From Ornithinibacillus salinisoli (GTDB lineage: Bacteria > Bacillota > Bacilli > Bacillales > Amphibacillaceae), in NCBI RefSeq assembly GCF_042682545.1, contig NZ_JBHUHQ010000002.1: DNA of 64,000 nucleotides; one strand, written 5' to 3'. The notes beneath the pieces are model-generated. The model worked only from the letters and a program-made list of their open reading frames with translations. It did not search any database and was not told the DNA's origin. Numbering within the stretch: the first letter of the stretch is position 1; the number at the start of each line of letters is the position of its first letter. This document shows positions 51,695 through 60,076 of the stretch, piece by piece. The position numbers and the translations under genes were made by a program.

Positions 51695-51892
51695 ATGAAT
51701 AATCTAGAAACAGCCGTTTGGGTAGGAAGTATTTCAATCTTACTCATTATTTTCTGTTTTTACTTTACACTTACATTTATTGAAAAATTACACGAGGGTG
51801 ATACACGTATTACTAAACAGTCAAAATTAGCAGCGATAATTTGTCTTGGTTTAGCTTTATTTATCCCTTTTCTTTATAGTTTAATATTTTAA
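51695..51892 (+). CDS. Small two-span membrane protein, 65 aa
   Basis: 65 residues: helix 1 AVWVGSISILLIIFCFYFTLTF, a charged loop EKLHEGDTRITKQSK, and helix 2 LAAIICLGLALFIPFLYSLIF. AGGAG precedes ATG 51695 by eight bases. The family is unknown. It is followed by a terminator about 100 bp downstream. Confidence 0.62.
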   Translation: MNNLETAVWVGSISILLIIFCFYFTLTFIEKLHEGDTRITKQSKLAAIICLGLALFIPFLYSLIF

Positions 51893-51995
51893 TTGTAGAG
51901 ACAAAATGTAGACTATCATTATTGAGCAAAACCAGTGATAGAAACTAGGAATTATTCAATCTATGAATGCATTCGAAAACTTAATGATGATAGTT

Positions 51996-52024
51996 AAAGA
52001 AGCCTGCCTCCAAGCTTCTTTTCT
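51996..52024 (+). terminator. Intrinsic terminator
   Basis: AAAGAAGCCTG and CCAAGCTTCTTT pair with one mismatch around a short loop and are followed by T-rich sequence. In the 410-bp gap 51893-52302 this is the only signal seen, apart from AT-rich promoter-like DNA near 52240. Confidence 0.62.
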
Positions 52025-52302
52025 TTTGAATAACAATGCAATTTCATTCAATTTATTATGCGAAATGTTCAGTGTTTTCTGTGATTTAACATTTTGCACC
52101 TTTTAATGAAACTCATTACCTTTAGTTATGATTTTTGGGTATATAAATACGACGTTATAGCACTGTTTATTGAACTGCTATATAACTTTTAACCCCCAAT
52201 TAATGCTTACATGATCATTTATTCCAAGGTGAATCATCTTACGTTATATTTTCTTTACTTTCCCTCAATGAAAACAGACAAAATTAAAAGGAGTGTGTAT
52301 TA

Positions 52303-52644
52303 TTGAACTTCCGCAAAACTCTAATCGTTACTCTCATCTTATTATCTGGGTGTAGTTCACAAACAAATTTTTTTATTGGTAATATACTAAGTATAAATGA
52401 GGATACCTTATCTATAAATTGTACGGAATTATTAAATAAAGGCGAGAACGCCGACGATTATGGAATTGATTGTAATATTTTTATAACGGAAGATACACAA
52501 TTATTTGATGAGAATGGGGAATCTATTAGCGTAGATTACTTATCTGAAGGGGAATCAGTAAAGGTCAACCTAGAAGATAAAATCGATGTGAATCATGCAC
52601 AACGAGAAGGAATCGCTAAACAAATAATAAAAGTTGAAGAATGA
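52303..52644 (+). CDS. Small lipoprotein, DUF3221-like
   Basis: 113 residues: signal peptide with lipobox LLSGC (Cys16), then a compact beta-rich domain (FFIGNILSINEDTLSINCTE, FITEDTQLFDENGESISVDYL, EGESVKVNLED) of the small OB-like/YobA type. It is anchored on the outer face of the membrane; function unknown. TTG 52303 lies behind AAAAGGAG. Two further Cys (in SINCTE and IDCNIF) might form a disulfide. Confidence 0.72.
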   Translation: MNFRKTLIVTLILLSGCSSQTNFFIGNILSINEDTLSINCTELLNKGENADDYGIDCNIFITEDTQLFDENGESISVDYLSEGESVKVNLEDKIDVNHAQREGIAKQIIKVEE

Positions 52645-52730
52645 AAACGTTCAAAATCCGCAAAGAACTTTAATATTTGTCCGTACTTTATTCACCCATA
52701 ATATTCCCCATCAATATGATATTCCACTAT

Positions 52731-52765
52731 CTTGATCGGACAAGGTTCCTGTCACCTCGATCAAG
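52731..52765 (+). other. Extended inverted repeat, probable terminator upstream of the ECF operon
   Basis: CTTGATCG and CGATCAAG form perfect outer arms, with GACAAGG/CCTGTC pairing inside; T-rich sequence (TTTTTATATTTTTT) follows 15 bases later. It separates the lipoprotein gene from the sigma-factor promoter. Confidence 0.5.
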
Positions 52766-52789
52766 AGCATCCGAAATTTTTATATTTTT

Positions 52790-52817
52790 TCAAACCAACC
52801 ATGGGATAGTTTCGTCT
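52790..52817 (+). promoter_or_regulatory. Candidate ECF-type promoter of the sigma-factor operon
   Basis: AAACC followed by 16 bp and CGTC resembles the -35 (GAAAC) and -10 (CGTC) of Bacillus ECF promoters and sits 27 bp before the sigma-factor start, as expected for autoregulation. The ribosome site GAAGAGGTG lies between. Confidence 0.4.
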
Positions 52818-52843
52818 AAAAATGTAGGAAGAGGTGATAATAC

Positions 52844-53389
52844 ATGAATGTAGATCAAGTGACTGGGACTGATGACCATACGGACGATAGAGAAGAAATA
52901 ATTGATCAATTAATGTATGAATATAGCGATAATATCCTGCATCTAGTCTATACATATGTTAAAAACCGAACGACAGCAGAGGACTTAACGCAAGATATTT
53001 TTATTAAGTGTTATGAAAAGTTTGGTCAGTTTAACAAGCAGGCTACATTAAAAACTTGGTTATATCGAATCGCTAGCAATCATTGTAAGGACTATTTAAG
53101 AAGCTGGCATTATCGCAAAGTCACTTTCAATGAAAAGATTTTAGACTATATACCTTCTAAATCAACACAGGTTGATGAAGAAATCATATCAAAGAATGAA
53201 CAAAACAGCTTAACAAAAGCGGTCATGGATTTACCTATTAAGTACAGAGAAGTAGTTTTCCTCCATTATTATGAGGAGCTACCCTTAGCGGAAATAAGTA
53301 AGGTTACTACTGTTAATTTAAATACGATCAAAACTAGATTAAAACGTGCGAAAGAATTATTGAAAGATAAGATGATAGAGGAGGTTTAA
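52844..53389 (+). CDS. ECF-type RNA polymerase sigma factor
   Basis: 181 residues: sigma region 2 (YSDNILHLVYTYVKNRTTAE, DLTQDIFIKCYEKFGQFN, LKTWLYRIASNHCKDYLR) and region 4 (LTKAVMDLPIKYREVVFLHY, LAEISKVTTVNLNTIKTRLK) joined by a short linker, as in SigV/SigX/SigM-type factors. It starts the tight three-gene operon (two-base gap to the PadR gene). Its regulator is probably the next gene rather than a classical membrane anti-sigma factor, which is absent. Confidence 0.9.
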   Translation: MNVDQVTGTDDHTDDREEIIDQLMYEYSDNILHLVYTYVKNRTTAEDLTQDIFIKCYEKFGQFNKQATLKTWLYRIASNHCKDYLRSWHYRKVTFNEKILDYIPSKSTQVDEEIISKNEQNSLTKAVMDLPIKYREVVFLHYYEELPLAEISKVTTVNLNTIKTRLKRAKELLKDKMIEEV

Positions 53390-53391
53390 TC

Positions 53392-53826
53392 ATGGGCGAT
53401 TCATTTATCAAACTAAAGGATTCTATGAAAGAAACAGTTTTTAAAGATCTTTCCTTTTCCGACGAGCGAAAAAATGCTGTGAAAGAGGTCATACGAAATA
53501 AACATTCTCTACACCAGCTTCATTTTTGGAAGGAGGAAACCCTTATAACTGTATTAGAATCGATTCGAAACGGAGAAAAACACGGATTCGATATATCTAC
53601 CTACCTTTTTCATAAAAGTGAGCTTAGTTTTCAAAATAAAGAAGGGCAGCTTTATACACTCTTACATCTACTAGAAAACAAAGAAGTCCTAACTTCTAAA
53701 TGGATAGAAGGAAAGAAATATTACTCCTTAACAAAAAAAGGGAAAAAACTATTAGTTGCGTCTAAGCAAGGAAGAATGAAACAACATACTCCCCTTCAAA
53801 GCTTACTGGAGGAGGCGTCTTTATGA
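53392..53826 (+). CDS. PadR-type winged-helix regulator with an extra N-terminal helix
   Basis: 144 residues. The first about 45 (LKDSMKETVFKDLSFSDERK, NAVKEVIRN) are a helical extension that resembles the sigma-binding N-termini of some anti-sigma factors. Residues about 50-125 are a PadR domain: ETLITVLESIRNGEKHGFDI, LYTLLHLLENKEVLTSKWIE and KKYYSLTKKGKKLL (the wing). It overlaps the SEDS gene by 4 bp (ATGA), so the two products are made together. Role as repressor or sigma-antagonist is inference. Confidence 0.78.
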   Translation: MGDSFIKLKDSMKETVFKDLSFSDERKNAVKEVIRNKHSLHQLHFWKEETLITVLESIRNGEKHGFDISTYLFHKSELSFQNKEGQLYTLLHLLENKEVLTSKWIEGKKYYSLTKKGKKLLVASKQGRMKQHTPLQSLLEEASL

Positions 53827-55148
53827 GTTCCACCAAATTCGAGAAATTTTCAAGCAAAGTCACCTCTAGAGTGAAATCCAAAGAGGTTCATAACATGATC
53901 CAAAATGAGCTTACCAGTCATTTAGAAGAACGAAGCCAATTCTTCCAAAAAAAAACGTTTTCTAAAGATGATGCAGATGATAAGGCGATCCAAGAAATGG
54001 GAAATCCAATAATCATTGGAGATAACTTAAACAAACTCCATAAACCCAAAATAGATTGGATCCTAATCACCCTATTTGTTATTATTGCAGGAATTAGCTT
54101 TCTTCCTTTAATTGGTGGCTCTCCCGAATCAATAGCACCTAGCTCCTATTTTATCGGAAAACAGATGATCTGGTACATTATTGCAGTTCTTATAATTGTA
54201 GGTGGCATTCATTTCTTTGATTATCGAAAATTACAGAGCTTGTGGGTTGCCTTCTATGTAATCGGATTGTCGCTACTTTTATTGGTCCTAAATTTTGGTA
54301 AAGTAACGATGGGGACCAAAAGATGGGTTGTTCTTGGGGACATTAGTGTCGATGTAACACTACTATCTTTATTTTTATTTTTTCTAGCTTGGACTACGAT
54401 CCTAAGCAGGGTTAAGGAGTTTAGTAGCTGGAAAAAACAAATCTTATTGTTTTTTCTTTTTTGGACGCCATTTTTCTTCTACATGATGCTTCTACAATTT
54501 GTGGTAAGTATCATATATTTCTTTTGCATATTAACGATGATTGCCTTTTCTCGGGCTCATATAAAATTATTCATTTGGTGGATTGTGACTAATGTGGCTG
54601 CTTGTTTGCTTTTTATTGGTACAATAATCAATACTTTTCAAAATAATTATTTCTATTTTAGATTATTAGCTTTTATTGATCGTTATTCTGATCCAGACGG
54701 AGAAGGTTATATATATTTTGTAATTAATGATGCCCTGTCCAAAGCAGGGTGGTTCGGTAATGGTCTTGACAATGATCTAAACCAACAAGCATTCTCAATA
54801 ACACATACAGATCTTGCTTTTTCATATCTCGTCTTTTCACTTGGGTGGGCGTTCGGAATTTTTCTTTGTTTTATTTTGTTGGTATTTATTATAAGAATCT
54901 CTTTAAATGCTTTTAAAACAAAAGATCAATTTGGGAGATTATTAGTAATCGGTGGTGCTGCATTATTTACCGTTCCTACATGTTGGAACATATTGATGGG
55001 ATTGGGAATAGTACCGATTATGGGAGTATCCCTACCATTTATTAGCTATGGAGGAAGCATGCTTTTATTTTACGCTACAATATTAGGGTTAACTCTTAAT
55101 GTGTATCGGAAAAAGGATATTGTCGAGTTTACTGCAGTGAAGATATAA
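53823..55148 (+). CDS. HAAS-domain SEDS (FtsW/RodA-like) protein
   Basis: 441 residues. Residues 1-70 form a HAAS alpha-helical signalling domain (MIQNELTSHLEERSQFFQKK, DADDKAIQEMGNPIIIGDNL), typically paired with PadR regulators. The remainder has about ten helices of a SEDS glycosyltransferase: TMGTKRWVVLGDI (167 region), KAGWFGNGLDNDL, THTDLAFSYLVF with the catalytic-type Asp330, and the signature VSLPFISYGGSML. It could polymerise peptidoglycan glycan strands at the membrane under control of the linked PadR and sigma factor. It has no partner penicillin-binding protein nearby. Confidence 0.82.
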   Translation: MSSTKFEKFSSKVTSRVKSKEVHNMIQNELTSHLEERSQFFQKKTFSKDDADDKAIQEMGNPIIIGDNLNKLHKPKIDWILITLFVIIAGISFLPLIGGSPESIAPSSYFIGKQMIWYIIAVLIIVGGIHFFDYRKLQSLWVAFYVIGLSLLLLVLNFGKVTMGTKRWVVLGDISVDVTLLSLFLFFLAWTTILSRVKEFSSWKKQILLFFLFWTPFFFYMMLLQFVVSIIYFFCILTMIAFSRAHIKLFIWWIVTNVAACLLFIGTIINTFQNNYFYFRLLAFIDRYSDPDGEGYIYFVINDALSKAGWFGNGLDNDLNQQAFSITHTDLAFSYLVFSLGWAFGIFLCFILLVFIIRISLNAFKTKDQFGRLLVIGGAALFTVPTCWNILMGLGIVPIMGVSLPFISYGGSMLLFYATILGLTLNVYRKKDIVEFTAVKI

Positions 55149-55188
55149 TATTTGAATCGATGGTCAGATTTCTTATCCAAAATGAAAC

Positions 55189-55219
55189 TGGGACAGTGGA
55201 CCTGTCCCCCCTCGTCCCA
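55189..55219. repeat. GTC-type palindromic repeats, locus 13
   Basis: GGGACAGTGGACCTGTCCCC then CCTCGTCCCA, preceded by AATGAAAC, the centre sequence of loci 11 and 12, which suggests a half-deleted paired form. It is the only feature I can support in 55149-55472; a 30-codon stretch (ALPREIRQKQFLKW on the minus strand, 55210-55290) may be a gene relic. Confidence 0.78.
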
Positions 55220-55472
55220 CTTTAAGAACTGCTTTTGTCGTATTTCTCTCGGTAGGGCTTCCCTGTTTAGCTGGGTAAAGCCTGATTGCATTCTTCCTCT
55301 TCACTAATAAGTCGAAAAATATAATCTCTCTGAATAGTCTCGGCTTTAGTTAGAAAACTTCACACCTATCTACTTCATTATTATCAATAGTACTACAAGA
55401 AGCATTGTTGGATGTATTGCATCTTGCAAGAAAGACGATAAAAATGCAAGAGGTTGTCTCATCACATTCTTT

Positions 55473-56516
55473 TTATACTTTTACTTTTTCTTTAATTAAC
55501 TCCATAAACTTACCTGGTTCATCTACTCGAATAGCAACTCGGCTATATTTTCGTTTCATTCCCATTAATAGTGATGCTTCCGTTGGTTGTTTTAATTGGA
55601 GAATAACTGTTGGCAGTACTTTTTCCAGATCTTTTGCGATAAACTCCATTGTTTCTTTTGTCGGTTTCTTCTGCAACTCTTTGGGATCATCAATTAATTT
55701 TTCAACATTAGCCCATTCAATTTCCATCCGCTTCATTAGTCCTAAAGAAATATATATCTTTTTATCGGTAACTAGAACAGGATTGAATCGTACTGCTTGA
55801 ATATCCCCTACCAATAGGATAACGGAGTAAATATTTAGTACCAATAAAATGAAAGACAATATAGGAGACCATTCATGTAACCACCAGTGAATCCCTATTG
55901 TCTCGATAATAATTGCATGAATAAGCATTACTTGAAGAGCTATTAAACTCGTTTTTTTATGTAATGTAAAGGTAGATTCATTTAAGTGGGGATGTTTTTT
56001 CCAACAAGCGAAGGCAAAATAGAATAACAGCATCTCAGAGCAAATAACTGAAATAATTGGTGAATGTTTTACTTTCATCGTTACTGCATGATGAAAAGAA
56101 AATAATACTGGCAATGTACTTTGTTTCACCGTCTGCACAATACGAGGTAAATATGTAATGAGAGTTATGACAATCAAAAGCTCGATAATAACTAGTAGAC
56201 CTTCAACTGCAAATCCTACCCATGTAATAGGGGCAAAAGGTTCCAAGTATTTCATCGGTATAAGAAATCGAACTAGAATAAGACCAACAGCCATCGTCAT
56301 AATAATATACTTCCAATTCCATTTCCTTGCCCATGTAACATAGAGAATAGGAGATATAATCGATAAATCTATGATGGACCCAATTACCACAGCATTTGAA
56401 TCCTTTGGAATGATGCTTGCTCCAAACGTTGTATGGTATAACATGAAATTAGAGCCGATCACAACAAATAGAAATAAAAGCCAAGCCTGACGTAGAAACT
56501 CCCGCTTAAGTACCAC
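55473..56516 (-). CDS. Multi-span membrane protein, 347 aa
   Basis: 347 residues, seven to eight membrane helices in the first 260 residues (WLLFLFVVIGSNFMLYHTTF, IIMTMAVGLILVRFLI, WVGFAVEGLLVIIELLIVIT, LSFILLVLNIYSVILLV), then a cytoplasmic domain (KKIYISLGLMKRMEIEWANV, KYSRVAIRVDEPGKFMELIK) like the PH-type tail of other Bacillus membrane proteins. The GTG at 56516 is six bases behind GAGGAGAGG; the upstream ATG lacks a site. Similar proteins are often labelled beta-carotene monooxygenase, a label I see no support for. Confidence 0.65.
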   Translation of the reverse strand: MVLKREFLRQAWLLFLFVVIGSNFMLYHTTFGASIIPKDSNAVVIGSIIDLSIISPILYVTWARKWNWKYIIMTMAVGLILVRFLIPMKYLEPFAPITWVGFAVEGLLVIIELLIVITLITYLPRIVQTVKQSTLPVLFSFHHAVTMKVKHSPIISVICSEMLLFYFAFACWKKHPHLNESTFTLHKKTSLIALQVMLIHAIIIETIGIHWWLHEWSPILSFILLVLNIYSVILLVGDIQAVRFNPVLVTDKKIYISLGLMKRMEIEWANVEKLIDDPKELQKKPTKETMEFIAKDLEKVLPTVILQLKQPTEASLLMGMKRKYSRVAIRVDEPGKFMELIKEKVKV

Positions 56517-56596
56517 AAAATCCCTCTCCTCAGCAAACAATAATAATGTCACATGTCATCCCGTATTTATGCTCTAACTAAATTTTACCATACTAA

Positions 56597-56674
56597 TGGG
56601 GTGGGGGGACAGTCCCCTCGTCCCACCATCACAGAATTAGATAAGTGGGACGGAGGGACTGACCCTCCGTCCCA
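56597..56674. repeat. GTC-type palindromic repeats, locus 14
   Basis: A reversed unit (56597-56625) and a near-perfect palindromic unit (GGGACGGAGGGACTGACCCT then CCGTCCCA, 56646-56674) separated by a 20-bp AT-rich spacer, immediately after the alcohol dehydrogenase stop. Confidence 0.82.
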
Positions 56675-56688
56675 CTCCGTCTCATAGT

Positions 56689-57861
56689 CTACACACTTGT
56701 CAATACTCCGTTGTATGCATTAGTGTATATTTCTCTAATTGAGTCGATGTTTAATGGCCGTGGGCTTCTATCAAGAAGGCGTTTTTGTTTCACACCATTT
56801 TGTGCTAAGCGTTCAATATCTTTTTCTTCAATTGGATAGGCACTTAGTTTCAACGGTAGACCAACGTCTCTTACTAAATCTTGTAGGCTAATTACTACAT
56901 CAATAGAAATTTGTCGTGCACTCTTTCCCTCAGTAGGTAGCCCCATCATTTCTGCTATTTTGACCATTTTATCCAAACAAGATGGCCATATATAGTCATA
57001 AACATACGGTAATAGAAGCGCATTGGATTCACCATGGGGAATTTTGAATAATCCACCTAATGGGTAGGCTAAGCCGTGAACACCTGCTACTCCTGCATTA
57101 TAAAAACTTAATCCGGCTATTAAACTACCAAGCGACATTTGTTCTCTAGCATGTTTATCCTGTCCATTCCAGACGGCAGTACGTACATTTTTTACGATTC
57201 GTTGAATGGCATCTAATGCTAAGGAGTCTGTTAATGGCGTCGCATGGATAGATGTATATGCTTCAACCGCATGTGTTAATGCGTCGATACCGCTCGCAGC
57301 AGTCACCTTTGGTGGCAAGGTGTATGTTAACACTGGGTCTACGATCGCATAGTCAGCTAGTAGATTTTCATGTGTAATAACATCCTTTGTGTCGTCTAAA
57401 GAAAAGACGGCAATGTCGGTAACCTCTGCACCTGTACCAGATGTAGTCGGAATTAACACTTTCGGTAACCCTTTATTCGTTGTTTGTTTACTTCCACTCA
57501 AGTTCAAGTAATCTTCTACAGATCCCTCATTCTCCGCTAGCACTGCCGCAGCTTTCGCCAAGTCCAATGCACTTCCACCACCAACGCCAATCACCAAGTC
57601 TGGCTTACTTTTTCTAACCGCCTCAACTACTTCATTCCCAGCGCTTAGTGGTGGTTCTGGTACAACATGTGTGTTAATATCCACTGTTACGTCCTGCATT
57701 TCCAATTGTTCTAACACTGGATTAATGACACCTAGATCTTTTAGCATCGGGTCTGTTAGTAAAAAAACTTTTCTCGCTTTCACCTCTTTTATAATGATTT
57801 CTAATTTAGCTAAAGATCCTTCCCCATGATATATTTTTTTCGGTGAAATAAACTGACTCAT
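56689..57861 (-). CDS. Iron-containing alcohol dehydrogenase
   Basis: 390 residues of the group III ADH family: GVGGGSALDLAKAAAVLA (NAD loop), PTTSGTGAEVTDIAVF, and the metal ligands within DALTHAVEAY, GVAGVHGLAYPLGGLFKIPHGESNALLLP. The substrate is probably a small alcohol or hydroxy-acid, with the companion aldehyde dehydrogenase completing oxidation; which one cannot be read. It is the last gene of the LacI-controlled operon, 94 bp after the symporter. Confidence 0.88.
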   Translation of the reverse strand: MSQFISPKKIYHGEGSLAKLEIIIKEVKARKVFLLTDPMLKDLGVINPVLEQLEMQDVTVDINTHVVPEPPLSAGNEVVEAVRKSKPDLVIGVGGGSALDLAKAAAVLAENEGSVEDYLNLSGSKQTTNKGLPKVLIPTTSGTGAEVTDIAVFSLDDTKDVITHENLLADYAIVDPVLTYTLPPKVTAASGIDALTHAVEAYTSIHATPLTDSLALDAIQRIVKNVRTAVWNGQDKHAREQMSLGSLIAGLSFYNAGVAGVHGLAYPLGGLFKIPHGESNALLLPYVYDYIWPSCLDKMVKIAEMMGLPTEGKSARQISIDVVISLQDLVRDVGLPLKLSAYPIEEKDIERLAQNGVKQKRLLDRSPRPLNIDSIREIYTNAYNGVLTSV

Positions 57862-57955
57862 TGATGCACTCTCCTTTTTTGAATTTATGCTTTACTGCGA
57901 TGTCTGACACCATTAAATTCATCCATTATCATTCGGTAATTATTTGGAAGTCGTC

Positions 57956-59461
57956 TTAACTGATCGATAGGTTTTGTTCTGAATCTATATCCTCATTTGC
58001 TTTTTTATTAGGAAATACTAATGTATGAATAATCATAACAACCATACTAATTAATACACCTAAACCAGCTGCTGCAAAAGGATTACTTACATCAAAGCCG
58101 AATGGTAGGTAAATAATCCAATAAGAAACTGTTCCTGCACTTAAGGAAAAAATGGCTCCTTGTTTTGTAGCCTTTGGCCATAGTGCTCCAACAACTAGTG
58201 GGCCTGCTGTAGCAGAAACGATCCCACCAATTCCAATCCACATAAACACTGATAAATACTGTGGCGGTGCCCATGCCATAAAGATAGCTACGGCAATGAC
58301 CAGGAATGTTGAATATCTACTAATGATAAGTTCTAATTTTTCAGATTTTTGTTTCGAGATGTTTGTTCTAGGTACGATTGTCTTTCTGAATATATCATTA
58401 GCTAATAATTGTGTTAGTGAAACGATTAAACCATCTGATGTAGACATGATCGCTGACAAAACAGCTACCGCTAAAAATGCAGCTAAAAATGGTGGGAAGA
58501 TTTCTTGGAATAATACTGGAATAATCTGGTCTGGACGAATATCTAAAGCAGGATCAACGACTGCTATCCCTAACATTCCACCTAACCCCATTAATGGCAA
58601 AATCGTAGCAAAAATGGTGCAGTACATAATTAATTTTTTCATATCTTTATTCGATTTAACTGCTAAAAACTTATTTCCTAAGTGTGGTAGAATACTGAAT
58701 GGTAGGTGAGCTACAAATAGCAGACCAACTAACCAAAATGATCCATACGTATCGTGACCTGGGATGAATAACGTGTCAAACCCACCCGATGGATTTCGTT
58801 CTTTAATTAATGAAATCATATCTCCAAATCCACCAGTAACACCCACACTGGAAACAAAACATATGACGACGATAATAGATGTAATTAACATTAAAAACCC
58901 TTGAACCGCATCGGACATAATATCGGAATGGGAACCACCCATGAACACATAAATTGCTAGTACTACTCCAGTGATAAAAAGTCCTACATTATAGTCTACA
59001 CCCATCATCGTTTGGAACATGGTCGCTGCAGCAACAAATTGAGACACGACGTAGAAGATCAATAGAACAGAAATGATCGTTAACGTTATCCGCAAAAATT
59101 CACTACCGTACCGATCCCCAATAAAATCAGGTATTGTTCTTGTTCCGAACTTATCCCCATAAATCTTGATCGTTTTAGCGACAAACAACACCCCAATGAC
59201 TGTCGCCACAGGATACAAAAGTGGATACCATAAACTCGGAGCTCCTAAGTCATAGGCGAGACCCGGCATCCCCATAAAAGTGGAACCACTCGATATCCCT
59301 GCACTAATAACAAGTGCTATGACAATAGGTCCATAACTAGATCTTGCCGTCGCAAAATCATCGGAGGAATTTGTTTTCTTCATTCCAACGTATCCTAAAG
59401 TTAACATGATACCGATAAAAATAATCATAAAAATCCATGAAAACATCATTACATCATTCAT
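57956..59461 (-). CDS. Sodium:solute symporter (SSS) family transporter
   Basis: 501 residues, 13 predicted helices. GPIVIALVISAGISSGSTFM (core of the Na+-site helix 1), RTIPDFIGDRYGSEFLR, GVVLAIYVFMGGSHSDIMSDAVQG and FLAVAVLSAIMSTSDGLIVS (Na2 site) mark the family. It imports the operon's substrate by Na+ coupling, suited to a saline niche. ATG 59461 follows GGGGAGAAGG. It is preceded by a tiny membrane gene, which suggests a two-component symporter. Confidence 0.88.
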   Translation of the reverse strand: MNDVMMFSWIFMIIFIGIMLTLGYVGMKKTNSSDDFATARSSYGPIVIALVISAGISSGSTFMGMPGLAYDLGAPSLWYPLLYPVATVIGVLFVAKTIKIYGDKFGTRTIPDFIGDRYGSEFLRITLTIISVLLIFYVVSQFVAAATMFQTMMGVDYNVGLFITGVVLAIYVFMGGSHSDIMSDAVQGFLMLITSIIVVICFVSSVGVTGGFGDMISLIKERNPSGGFDTLFIPGHDTYGSFWLVGLLFVAHLPFSILPHLGNKFLAVKSNKDMKKLIMYCTIFATILPLMGLGGMLGIAVVDPALDIRPDQIIPVLFQEIFPPFLAAFLAVAVLSAIMSTSDGLIVSLTQLLANDIFRKTIVPRTNISKQKSEKLELIISRYSTFLVIAVAIFMAWAPPQYLSVFMWIGIGGIVSATAGPLVVGALWPKATKQGAIFSLSAGTVSYWIIYLPFGFDVSNPFAAAGLGVLISMVVMIIHTLVFPNKKANEDIDSEQNLSIS

Positions 59462-59476
59462 AAAACCTTCTCCCCT

Positions 59477-59569
59477 CTATTTATCTAGTAATTTTGTTTT
59501 AAACAAGACAATGGCCATTCCTACCCAAGTTGTAACTAAAACACCAATCATTATATATAGGAAAGTCAT
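59477..59569 (-). CDS. Tiny membrane peptide coupled to the symporter, 30 aa
   Basis: 30 residues: one helix (FLYIMIGVLVTTWVGMAIVL) and a basic end FKTKLLDK. AGGAGGTGATAAT precedes ATG 59569, a near-ideal ribosome site, and the ATG overlaps the stop of the 166-aa gene (ATGA). It ends 15 bp before the symporter start. Short single-span companions of SSS symporters are known in other Bacilli; I infer an accessory subunit. Confidence 0.7.
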   Translation of the reverse strand: MTFLYIMIGVLVTTWVGMAIVLFKTKLLDK

Positions 59570-60066
59570 ATTATCACCTCCTGTTTGTTTAGGTAGTCCC
59601 TTACCTCCTTATACTTATCTAACAAATCCTCACTACCAGTGAAAGGCTCTAAAATAACAGTTTTATCAACCCCCTTAATCTTTTTTTGGTAAATAAGGTA
59701 TGGAATATATAGAAAATAAGAATGTATCAATGTTAACTGTGGATACGACCAGACCTTTCTTTTGTGTAGGTAATTATTTTTCAAAAAGTGAGAGCCTACT
59801 TCCATTAACTCTTGTTCTGAGTAACATTTTGGAAGAACTTGATTTGAGTATTCATTTGAAAAAGGGATAAACTGGTCAGTATTCCATTCAAAGAAGCTCG
59901 TTTCTTTCTTCGTAAGGTTAGAAATTAGTTGTTTCTTTTCTGTGCGAAGCTTCATAAAAGGTAATGGTTTATATTCGATTTCCCATTCGGTCACTTGATA
60001 GGGATAAAATACTAAAGTTGATTCCGGCACTTTTTTTCTTGCTTCATCAAATGAAAATGTATACAT
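59566..60066 (-). CDS. Unrecognised 166-aa protein in the catabolic operon
   Basis: A soluble 166-residue protein, aromatic-rich: FYPYQVTEWEIEYKPLPFMK, FLKNNYLHKRKVWSYPQLTL, SYFLYIPYLIYQKKIKG, DLLDKYKEVRDYLN. No motif, signal or membrane segment. The position between the aldehyde dehydrogenase and the symporter, coupled by overlap to the latter's accessory peptide, says it works in the uptake or conversion of the same substrate; it might be a ligand-binding, co-chaperone or unknown enzymatic protein. I do not recognise the family. Confidence 0.65.
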   Translation of the reverse strand: MYTFSFDEARKKVPESTLVFYPYQVTEWEIEYKPLPFMKLRTEKKQLISNLTKKETSFFEWNTDQFIPFSNEYSNQVLPKCYSEQELMEVGSHFLKNNYLHKRKVWSYPQLTLIHSYFLYIPYLIYQKKIKGVDKTVILEPFTGSEDLLDKYKEVRDYLNKQEVII

Positions 60067-60076
60067 ATTTCACCGC

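Noticed and set aside
55473..56516. Beta-carotene monooxygenase label for the 347-aa membrane protein
   Set aside because: No histidine ligand set or catalytic motif of carotenoid enzymes is visible; the label would be a carried-over misannotation.
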